A stretch of DNA of 64,000 nucleotides from Anas platyrhynchos (lineage: Eukaryota; Chordata; Aves; Anseriformes; Anatidae): positions 9,816,001-9,880,000 of the forward strand of contig NC_092590.1 in the NCBI RefSeq assembly GCF_047663525.1. The letters run 5' to 3'. A program made the translations under genes and the position numbers. Below, piece after piece: positions 45,338 to 56,300 of the stretch (position 1 is the stretch's first letter; the number at the start of each line of letters is the position of its first letter). The notes below the pieces were generated by a model. That model was not told the origin of the DNA, searched no databases, and was given only the letters and a program-made list of their open reading frames with translations.

Positions 45338-48300
45338 TCAGTAACACTCTGAAGCCTCTCAAACTTCCGTCACGGGAGAAACAGTGTGCTACCTCTGACA
45401 CCGACATTTTGAGGGATTTAATTGCAGGTGTTTAGGGACAAGTCATATGTTGTAGTGTGGTTACAGGTGACTAGTTTCAGACCTCTGAGAGAGGCCAAGC
45501 AAGCTGTTTCATACTGTTGTCCCCAAATGTACTGCTGCTTTCCTCTAAATGCCAGAGAATCAGTTGCGTTTCCAGCTAACTTTTAAGTTTTAATGAGAGT
45601 TCACAGGTAGCTTGGACAGCACCATGCCTAGTCTTCAGACGGTAACTTTCTGCTCATGAGACGGGGTGAATGACATTGGTCAGTGTTATATAATCTTATA
45701 AACAGATTGATTGTCTCAAAATTGTTCATAAACCAAAGAGAATAAAAGCTGGGAGAAATCCATCTTCTAAGGCGGCTGTCGTTAGAAACCTGATAATGCT
45801 GGCTTTTAAGATCCTTACGCCTTTTGTGTCCGTGCCCTGGAAGGTGGTACTGTGAAACCCAAGTCCTTTGGTTTGATCCCATCTCAAAGCAAGATGCTAC
45901 GTAGAGGTAGAAATACAGCTTTTTCCCTGGCATACCTGATCAAATTTAAGGGCATAGTCAAGGTATTGGCTGCCTTTCTGCATATGCAATTTTAAAATTC
46001 TTATTGCCTTTCTTTTTTTTTCTGTTTCCCCTCCATATAGCATTTGCCCAGAGCAGTAGCTTCGCTTCCACATACTTACCTTGAATTGCACATGATTATT
46101 AGGGCTGAGTAATTTTGTTTGCTGAGGAAATACCCTTGCAGTGACTTACAGATTTTAAAATAATTATAAAAGAAGCTTAAGGCTTGCCACTTAAGTTGGC
46201 ATTTTGTATTTTTCTCATGATAACCCAGTACAACGTTCTCTTCTTGTGATGTATTAACAGTGTCCTCATCTAAAAGCAATGTTAATTTATTTCCTCATTT
46301 TATTTTTAGCACCCTTTTGGGACAGAATTCAAGATAAACATAAAATAATGCTTGAAATCTGTTCTTTCTGTCCATCCTTTACAAATCTATAGCCGTAAGG
46401 CTCCCTGCACTATATTTCCTTTACGCCCGCTGAGAAAGTAACTAGTTTGCATAGCAGTTTTGTTTTGTAGAGGCAGTGATGAAGCAGAGGATGTGATTTA
46501 TGTTGAGGAGCTGTACGTAAGCTTTCATGCAGATGTGCTATACTGTCAGAAGGGATATATGATGGTCCAAACACCAGTCCTGTTTTTACACCAGTATTTA
46601 TTTAACACATCTGCGTCAGTGTTGCAGGAAGAATGGCCGAAAGCACGACAGACACCAGTATGGTCAGATCATGCTCCATTTTATTACCCGAATAGCCTGA
46701 CTTTTATAGTGAACTTAACAGGGGTGGATAGTGTCTCACACATTATTGGTCAAAAGCACTCAGACAAACAACTACAAGAAAACGACCCTACCTGCAAGAA
46801 AAAAAAAAACTTGTGATTAGCAGTCATGTAGACCTTGTCCTTGAAGCCAGCTGCTGGCAACAATATTTCTCTAAATTCCTCAATTGGGTGATGTGGGAAC
46901 ACTGTCATGGGGACTTCTTCTAGTCGTCCTGGTAGCTTGGTTTGCTCAGTTGTAGCAAGCCATGGGATCTTTGCTGTTTCAAAAATCCCTCAACACGTCA
47001 GTGTTGCTGCATCAATGCAGAACTCCCCAGAGTAGGTGACCCTTCAGTTGTCATGCTGCTTTGACAAACTGCTGCTGGTGGTGGTATCTGCAGTGGCGTA
47101 CAAAAGACCAAGCTCCAGCACGGACTGGTGTGAACACAAGTCCTATTTTGCTTCAGAGGTGGCAACCTTTAGCAGAAGAATGATACAGGGTGGACAGGTG
47201 GGGGCAGTAAGATCTTAAAGTACCGCAGCCAAATCTGTGAGAACCTGTTTGTTTAAAACCTTTGTATGAACTCACTGAACTTGAATTTGAAAGAGAAAGC
47301 ATCTACAGCCTGTCATGATGATAGAGATTGCATAGCAATTGGCAACAAAGGACTTTTGGATTAACACGGCAGAATTTGAGCAGCTTCAATGGAACTACTC
47401 TGAATTTATTCTAATATAGCCAAAGGCATGGTTTTACGTGCAGCTTTTTGTCTTAGTTGATAAAGAATATCTGCTTGCAGTCTTGTAAGAGTCATAGTAA
47501 CCTCCTAAATTTGTGGCATTTCAGAAAGATGGAATATGGTACACAACACAAGAAAGCTGCACAAAAGATCTTGCTGTGTGTCTTAGAAGTTTAACACAGC
47601 CTTTCAGAATGTAGTATCTTTAAACGGTAAAAATGTCATTTGCTTAAAAATACCCTCAAACAAATAAACAAAAAAACAAACCCTATAACTGAGACATGAA
47701 AATGAGACATGATTTAACTTGATTATAAGCCTTGAACAAGGAAACAGCATGTTCTCAGAATACTTAATTACAGCATTGTTTTTAGTGTTTTTTGTGTGCT
47801 GCCTCAGTCAGTCTTCGGCAGAAAAATAAAAGGCAAAGAAAACACGGAAGTACAGTAAACATCTTGAAATGCAGTTTCCTTCTTACTGGGAAGCTATCAC
47901 ATGACTTGCTGAAAAAGTTTTAAAAAAAAAAGGGGGGGGGGACAAGGAAAAAAGGCAGCTTGCAGTTGTTCTTCAGTAGCATTAAAACTTAATCCTCTAT
48001 AAATTTGCTTCTTGAGAAATAACATCCCAGAAGATCTCTCAGGCAGCACCACAGTCTTTAAATGCTTTTAGTGTTGTATGAGTGAGTTTAAAGAAAATAC
48101 ACTTAATTTTGTGACAGTCCCAAAAGCTGATTTGCATTACTCATTGACAGATGAGAGCAGAAACAGAACAAGACTTTGTACTGTTAGTGTATAATGGATT
48201 TATAGTCTGAACTTTTAAAGGTGAGAAGACAGTTATTTATTTTGACTGAATTCTACAACGTGTGAAGCCAGCTGAGGTAACTCAATCAGGGGTTTCAGAG

Positions 48301-50027
48301 TGATAAAATGAGAATCAGGTGCTGTTTCTTGGACCAGTATTTATTAGAACTGTGCTCTGAAAAAAAATCACCCATGGTTATATTGTATATTTTATACAAG
48401 AGATGTATGGAAGGGCTGGCATTTTTCTCTTAAATTGAAATGAAGGATTGTCAGCCCAAGAGGATGTTCTAAATCTTCTAAGGGTGTATCTAGGGTGGAT
48501 TCTTAAGGTGTGCTAAATTAGTTGTGTGAAAGCCAGCAGCTAAAACAAATGAACAAACCAACAAAACCCTCGTTATTCCTATTCTTGTCTGTAGTTCACT
48601 CTTATGCTCCATGCTGCGTGCCAGGAGCAGCAGCATGTTTTCATGCGTCACTCATACTTCATTCTTATGTGACTTGGAATATGAAGTGTATATACGTTGC
48701 TGAAGTAATTAACTCAGGCATCCCAAGGTGCTTTACGTATTCCTTCCTCTAATTTTACAGTCCATAATTACAGACAATAAGGAAACATAAGGCCAGAAAT
48801 GGAAAAACAGAATAGAGATAAAGCCCCACAGTTAGTTGAGGTTCTTTGGAATGATATTAGTTGGTTGCATTTCTGTGCAGAATCACATGTATGATAAATT
48901 ACGTGTGATAAACTACGTTTAGTAGTTTTGCTTGCTTTGGATGCACAGTGACCTGACTATTTTGTTTTAAAGAGGGAAAAAAATCATAGAGTAGCAGGAA
49001 GCTATGATCCTAATGGTAATGTTATGATTTCAGAGCATTTTGCATGATTTTCTGTTTTTAAGCACATTTCACCTTCTCATTTGAGTGTATTGTGAGACAA
49101 GTAACCTACCTGCCTTAGATTCTGATGTTGCTCAGAAGTGGAGTAAAAATTGTATAAATGAAAAATGCACAGGCTGTGTTGGGCTTATTCACGCAGTAGA
49201 TTTCTGGAAGTTTCATTTAATCAGCTGTGCTTTAAGAAACAACAATAACAAACACCCAGAATACCACAAGTATTAATCTAAGGCTGTGGAGCAGTGGAAG
49301 AAGCACTTTAAATTTCGTGTTGAGCTGCGTGAGGGGAATAAAATCATTTGCATCCAAAGAAAAGCAAAACTGCTTTCTAGCCCGCTCGCAGCTAAACAGG
49401 CCTAGGGGGAAATTAATAATGAAGGTTCATAGATACTCTGTTGTTTTGTGGTGTCACGACATTATTTCTAGCAGATAGCACTGGGGTTGGTGATTCTGGC
49501 AATTGCAGGGGCTCACTTTTCTGTATCTGTAAACACGAGATACAGGGGACTGCACAGCTGCTTTTAGTACAGCTTCAGCTGGGGGAAGAACTCAGCAAAG
49601 TGCACACTTCTGGTGGTACATGGCATCTCCAGGTCCTGGTGGTGAAATGCAGTGAGAAGTGGTGGCACTGTGTGCTTTTTACTCCCTCCACTCACGCTTT
49701 AATTTATGTTTCTGGGCTGTGACAGAAGGGCCTGAGGTAGCGAGGGCCCGCAGGAAGCCTGTGGTGCGGTTTGAGGAGGGTATCCGCCTTGTTTCCGCGG
49801 AGCTTGCCCTTTTGCTCCGCTGTGGATGACTGTGCTCGGCTTTTATAAACAAAACCCACAGCTACCGCCCTGGCGCTTCTCTCTCAGCACCCAGAGCGCT
49901 CCTTCACCAGCCTTCTGTTAAAAAGGGCAGAGTTAAAAGAGGCAGCACCGGGGTCCACCTCAAACCCTCTGCCCCATCTCCCGCTGTCAGGGCGGCAGGG
50001 GCAGAGCCCTCAACCCCTCCACCTCAG

Positions 50028-50036
50028 CGCCATCTT
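50028..50036 (-). promoter_or_regulatory. YY1-type site CGCCATCTT upstream of MANBA
   Basis: CGCCATCTT is the complement of the AAGATGGCG core. It lies 123 bp before the MANBA start codon and probably near the transcription start. Confidence 0.45.
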
Positions 50037-50158
50037 CCCTCCCCTCAGCCCCGTTAACGGCCGGCGGGAGGAGCCCGAGGCGCCGCCCCGGGCTTGGCGC
50101 CGACGTGGCCGGGCGGCCGCGCTCCGTCCCCGTTCCCCCACCGCCACCCTCAGCGGCC

Positions 50159-50335
50159 ATGGGCGGCGCCGCCATCTTCTCGCTGCTGTTGGCGGTGGCG
50201 GCGGCATGGGGCGGCCCCGAGGTGCGCAGCCTGAGGGGCAGCTGGCGGCTGGGCAACGGCAACGGCTCGCTGCGGCTGCCGGCGGAGGTGCCGGGCTGCG
50301 CCCACACCGCCCTGCACCGCCGGGGTCTCGTCCAG
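50159..50335 (+). CDS. MANBA: MANBA exon 1 (signal peptide and N-terminus)
   Basis: The ATG at 50159 has a strong context (GCGGCCATGG) and opens a 59-codon exon. Residues 1-17 ([17 protein letters not shown]) form a typical signal peptide for ER entry. The mature start [18 protein letters not shown] and the following VPGCAHTAL match the beta-mannosidase N-terminus, with a possible N-glycosylation site at NGS. The exon ends at CAG/GTACGG in phase 0. The signal peptide differs from mammals, as expected. Confidence 0.92.
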
Positions 50336-53300
50336 GTACGGGGGGCAGCCGCCGGGGGTGCCCGGGTGCGGAGCCTCGGTCTCTTTCTGGGACGAGCTGT
50401 AGGGCGGGAGCAAAGTTTGTCCTGGTAGCGACATCCTGACACCGCGCCTCAGCACCTCAAGGAGCGTGGTGCTCAGCCGGGGTCGGCGCTGAGATGCCTT
50501 TTTACCAGGATTTATGTAGGCTGTAAGTGAAACAAAAGGCACAGAACACGGTGAAGCTAACAGGATCGTTTATAAAAGTGATCAATAAGCCGCCACACTA
50601 AAAAAATCCAAAATAGCATCCTGCTGTCCAAGTGTATCAGGCATACCTATATATCATATTAATATTAAGGGCCCAGTGTTGCATTTCCTGCCCGGTGTTT
50701 ATTTAATCAATACTTTCTGGATGCATGAATTTAACGTTTTCTGTTCTGTAACCGTGATCCTTGAGATATCACCATCCTGCACTAACTAAAGTTAGGTGTG
50801 AACAGAAAGGCTTTGCAAAGCAAGTTTTAAGAAATGGTAGAGAATCCGTGGAAGATCAGAGACGAGGGCTGTGCCCCTTCATGCCACGCAAAGTGCATAA
50901 GATAAGCTGGATGTCTCAGATGTTTGGCTGTGCTGTGAGGCATTGCTCTAATAAGTGTGAATAATCATCCTGGAGAAACTGTGACCAAGGCACTGACTCA
51001 CGCACACAAGTTAATGACGGTATGAAAGACTCACATTTAACTACTCGCACATTAAGTGCTCTTACGAAGTGAGAAAATGGGATCGCTAATTTAGCTGCAC
51101 TGCTGTAAACCGACTCGTAATTTCAGTCATTTCAAACAGCAGTGTGGTATTTGGAAATGATCGTGAACTCTGGTGTGCCTGGGCAGGATCCCGAGTCTGC
51201 ACACAGGTAGGAGAGCTTAGTCAGCCTGCAGCACACCTCTTGCGGATAGGAAGATGGGCACGAGGCTAATTAAATCGACGATGGTTATTTGTGGGTGATT
51301 ACAACACGTTTACGTCCGTGCAAGTATGGGCTTGCTCCAGGCACATGCTGGTAGGGCCAGCTGTGAAACCACAGTGGTGTGGAAGCTGGTGCTCAGTTGG
51401 TGGCATTAGGATTAGCATGTTCTGCCCGGGAGCCGAGGGGACTGACCTGCCTCACCGGCAGCAAACCTGGGTTGTTTGGAGTGAGCTGGTGACACAATTC
51501 TTTGTCACCTTCCTGCTCCAAAAACAGTTCAGCACAGTTGTTCGTCCAGAGTTTTTTTTTCATTGTGGTGAAAATGCTTACGGCCAAACATTTTGAATGC
51601 AGCTGCCTAAAATCATATTTTTGTATTTATACAAAAGCATGTACACAGCTGGAATTTTAGAGACAGGTTGCCCTGTTTCATCAGTGAGTTTTCATCTCTA
51701 GAAATCAGACCATTTTAGGGTTGTGTCAAGTGTAGAATTAGGAGTTTTACTGCAGTTGTCCAAGTACAAAAGCTTTGATCCTATTTATTTATTTTTTTCC
51801 ATTTGCTCCTTTTGCTCCCTGCCATGGAGTGTAGAGCTTTTGTTCGTCCCACTGAAACCGTAACTAGGACAGCAATCCAAAATCTTTCTGTTTGTAATCA
51901 AAGTGAAGATTGGTCTTCAGAAAACAGGAGAACAAAACTGGTGGGAATTAAATTCTGCACAGCAAGACCCATATGTTCAGGGGCCCAGTGAAGTCTGTTT
52001 GCTGTTCTCCTGTGTGGTTTGCACATGGCAAATAGCACCGCATCCTTCGCTTCCTTAGCCTTGGGATTTTTTCATGGGAGAGCACCCAAAACACAAGGGT
52101 AAAATAAATGAGTCTTGGGAGGGCCTACACCCAGCAGAGGAGCCTGGTGGGTGCCCCACAGATGATGGGGAGGAAGGCATCAAAAAGAAGCTGCTGGTTT
52201 CTAAGCCTGCAAAGCGTGGTTTAGATTGCAAGAGTAGGCTGCAAGCAACTTACTTGCCAATATGTGGTTTGTTTTGAATTTAGGTTGAGGCGCAAAGTGT
52301 TTCTGCTCAGGGACGCTGTAGCTGGTTGCACGTCTGTAGCTTCACGTCAATCGGCTGTGCAGGCTGTACATTTGAATTGAAAGAAAGCTCTGGCACTGAG
52401 GGTTTGTTACTCATCTCTCCGGATCCTCTTAGGATTCCTTCTAGAGATGTTGGTGCTCTTTGGCTCATAAAATTTGCATTGGATGAACCCATCTTTTTGA
52501 AAGCACCAAATGTACGTATCTTAGAAAACGCTCTTGGAGAAGATGCTTCCAAGGTTCCTACTGAAGTACTATTGTTTTGCTGTATTGTTTTAATAAGATT
52601 TCATTCAGCATAAGTAGCTCTTATTACTGTTTGCATGTAAAATTAAAACAAAAAAAGGAGAAATGCACTTAAAGGAGGCTACTAGTCACTTGAGTGAAGC
52701 CAGTGCAAAGCTTCTGAACGTAAGTGCAGACATTTCACCAATTTGCAGCAAATCTATTGCTATCCCCAGATCTCTGAAAAAAGATTGGAAGATTGAGTTT
52801 TTAACTGTGCTGCCAGCGTAGTATTTTCTTTCAGGCACGGTTCTGATAAGCGAGATATATCAGCAGGTAACTCGTGCATTAGATCTTTGTGCTAGAAATA
52901 ATAGTCCTCCTGCGTGTACTGCCCAAGTGCTGCTTGGTGCCGTTACTGCTGGCAGGTGACTCCTATAAAGTTTCACTCGTGATGAATATGGCTATTGTAG
53001 CTGGATTTTCTCATCTGCCAGCCATTTGCATTCATACAGAAAGGGTGTTTTGTCTTATTAGCTGTCACTTTGATTTGTAAAGAACTATTATAGGGGGTGT
53101 GCAACTGTGATGCTAATAGAAGGGCTGGATAGCAGTGCAGCTTGTGCCCCATTGTACAACCAGGGCATGCACTTGACACAGAAGGTTGCAGTGGTCTCAG
53201 TCCTACTTGTGTAGTAAAAGGTATTAGAAGAGACAGAAGCTTGCATGTCTCGAGTGATATTTCTGCAGTTCTGTAAAGCAGTTGTATTTTCTGTAGCTAC

Positions 53301-56300
53301 TTCTACGTTTATATGAAATACTATGTTGTGTGTTTTCTGGCACTTTTTCATAGCCCAGATTTTTCAGATCATGCCAGGTAACAATTGGGTTTGTTACCAT
53401 ACGGTTCTAACGGGTTAAACAGCAGTCATTGATGAAATAGTTCATTAATACAAATATAATTTTTTGTTGAAATGTTCGTACTCTGATGAGCAGCGTGAGC
53501 ATATGTGGAAACATCCCAAAACCTTGGTGAAAATTAGGATGAGCAGGAGTTCCTTCAAATGCCTGTGAAGTTATAGTAGGTAAGAGTTGTAGGTAAGAGT
53601 TGAGCCTTTTAAGTACAGCAAAGTGTTCAGAGAATATTAAGAAATGACTATTAGCATTGTATCAATTATCCTAATACTGGTCTTGTAGCTTGATTCTGCC
53701 ATAATATTTGGCTGTGTTCAGCTGTATCACATCTTGACCATCAGGTGACATTCAGTAGCAGCTTTGGCAGAGTAAGTATTGCAAACAAATGGCCTTGGGA
53801 CAGACTTCCAAAATGCATGGTCCATGAGCATGGGTCGCTCCTCGCTGCCACTGGGCTCAGCTTCGCCTCAAGCCAGGTTCAGTGAAGAACGGGTACTGCT
53901 GCTCGAGGTGCTAAGGCATTGGGGGGTGTAGGTAAGCATCCTAACTGATCTGCTTCAAGTCTGAAGTTGGCAACAGCAAAATCATTAAATATGTCCTGAA
54001 GGAGTTATTTGGCTATTCTGTGACTTCAGCAGGATTCTCTTAATGGCGTACGTTGTAAACTGTCAGCAGAAGTGATTTGTGAGAGGAGCTTGCAAGGCAG
54101 TTTCAGTCTGGATCATAATAACGGTAGGATCACGCTGAAGAATCTGCTTTTTATTCCTGTTCTTTCATTTCATTCCATGACAAGCTGATCTGCCTGGTGT
54201 GTCCTTCAGGTCTTTGTGCCATGCTCCCCGAAGCTGGTCCTGCATGCCCGGCACCACACACGCAGGCTTTGAGCCTCCCTTGAGGTGTGTCCGTGTCTCC
54301 TCCATTTCCTTCCAAGCTCAGAGGTTCGTGGCTCGTATGACCGCGGCTTTTCCATATCCCCTTAAGGTCACTGCGAGGAGGAGCTTACATCAGAACCCTC
54401 GGCTGTTTCATACTGCCGGTGCTTTTCATGTCCTGCTACCTGCAGGGGAAATTGCTTCCTTTCGCTGCTCTTCAGCAGTTCTTCATCTCGGCAGGCTGTC
54501 TGCTGCTCGCTTACAGCGCTGAGGATGGGAGCAGAGAACAAGCAAGCAGGGAGCTTGAGCAGATGAGCGTTTTTCCCAAAATTGCAAAGAGCAGGAAAAC
54601 GCAAGGCTGTCACGTTCGGTGGGCTCTAAAAATAGCCGGAGCTGACTCCACCCCGTCACGGCTTGCTTCCAGGAACATGTTGAGCTAATGAATGTGAAGT
54701 GTGTTTAATACATGTGCAGTCTATTGCTTACCATCCTTCCAGTTCTGCCAGTGCCTTACAGGGCTCTTAAATTTGTCTTTTTCTTCATCCGGTTTTCTGA
54801 AATGAACCTCGAATTTTAATAGGAGCTGATGTAATGCGGGAGGAAATTCTATTTCAAATAAATCCAGCCGGCTTGACTTGTATAGATACATCTGCCAGCA
54901 CTCAAAACCAGTTTGTTTTAGTAATGAAGATGCCAGTAATCTCATGAGTTTATTGGAGAAGTCATCCTTCTTTGTTGTGGTCCATTTTCCCCGAACATTG
55001 AGAGGATTTGTACACTTTTGTAAGAGCCCATCTGATGATGTAATTTCTGCCTCTGATGAAACTGTCCTACGTGTCTGTCTGCTGCTAGATGAACAGTTTT
55101 GTGTTCTCCAGATGTCAGGTCTTTCTTCTGTGACATCTTTAACATCCAGGCTTTTTGACGCTGGTAAGAGATTGTGGCAAGAGGTTTGATTGATAGAACA
55201 CAACATGAGGCAAGGCTATGGCTTGCCCTCTCTGTGGGCTCAAGGACTGGCATTTATATTGCTGCAGGACTCAGAGGAGATTATGCTGCTGAGAAAAGAC
55301 ACTTAAATGCTGCAATTCCATATTTTTTTTTGTAATATTGCTCTGCTGTATAAATAGGCTTGTGTCTGTATTGCAGAGCCTGCCCCTATCACAAGTGTGA
55401 GATATAAAGCAATGTTTTTCAGAAGAATTCAAATCCAGAAGTGTCAGTATTTATACTGACTCCTGAAACGAGAAGAAAAATTGAGTTCCAGTAAAAAAAA
55501 AAACTGTTGGTGGCTGCCCCAGATCCCCACACACGGAGCACATCTCCTGTCCTCGCCCTGGTGTGAGGAGCGGGGTGGCAGCTGATCTCTTCAGCCGAGG
55601 TGAGGAGCGCTGTGACCCGCCACAAGGTAATAACAACACAGCGTGAAGCCAGGCAGGCCGAGCACGTAGCTTGTACCAGCTGTGCCTTTATTCTTCCTGA
55701 GCAGTGTGACTAAAGGGGAAAGAACACATTCGGTATAAATGCAGCATTGTTCTCCAAAGGTAGTCATTTAATTTTATGCAATAAACCAAACTGCGATGTT
55801 TCTTTTTGCTCTTTCCCTCCTTCTAAACAAACCAATTTCACGTAGTCTTACCGCATCAGCACAGGTTGACACGAAACAGCTGGAGTATTTGCTATTATTT
55901 TAAACTGTAAGATTTGTTCACAGCTGTCCCCAGAGGCATAAAATGCTATTTTTTTCCTCTTTAAAATCCTTTTAATCTTTCTCCATCGTTATTACGGTCA
56001 TCATGTTTCTGTTCCTCTCATTAAGTCACAAGCTGTCTTGATTTTTTTTTTTTTTGATTTTTTTTTAATTTCCAGGCCAGTCATTTCTTATATAAAGACA
56101 AATCCTGCACCTTCTATTTTCAGTATGAATGATTATAGCAAACAGGATATGACCTATACAGTTAAAGCCAAATATTGCCAAAGCTTCGCTTTACATGTTA
56201 TTTCAAAGGTAAAAAGAAATACCAGAACTAGGTGAGTTTTGCATTTGCAGGGTGTCCGAATTAAGAAGAGCTCTTCTAATGAATATTCATGTAGTAACAC

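Larger units (their letters stand above)
37260..49730. other. Intergenic spacer between UBE2D3 and MANBA
   Basis: About 12.5 kb of A/T-rich sequence holds many homopolymer tracts: a 45-T run at 38457-38501, and T or A runs near 39477-39491, 40793-40810, 42047-42059, 44490-44506 and 44532-44579. I recognise no gene here. A 56-codon minus-strand ORF at 45167-45337 is unusually rich in acidic and basic residues and is listed separately. A 118-codon plus-strand ORF at 46460-46816 has no recognisable domain. The sequence becomes G+C-rich after about 49730, near the MANBA promoter. Confidence 0.6.
49960..50340 (+). promoter_or_regulatory. MANBA: CpG-island promoter of MANBA
   Basis: G+C and CpG content rise after about 49730 and peak at about 50030-50340, over MANBA exon 1. 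Two YY1-type CGCCATCTT motifs lie at 50028-50036 and 50168-50178, the second inside codons 4-7 of the gene. No TATA box is evident. I do not see a clear CACGTG-containing CLEAR (TFEB) element, which many lysosomal genes carry. Confidence 0.7.

Noticed and set aside
45628-46279. Overlapping minus-strand ORFs with donor-like sites (near 46080 and 45936)
   Set aside because: Two different frames overlap here and the splice sites cannot be assembled into one consistent transcript with the ORF at 45167-45337. Evidence is too thin for a gene call.
46460-46816. 118-codon plus-strand ORF and a possible LTR-like fragment near 46560-47000
   Set aside because: I could not find paired LTR ends, a primer-binding site or target-site duplications, and the peptide has no recognisable retroviral or cellular domain.
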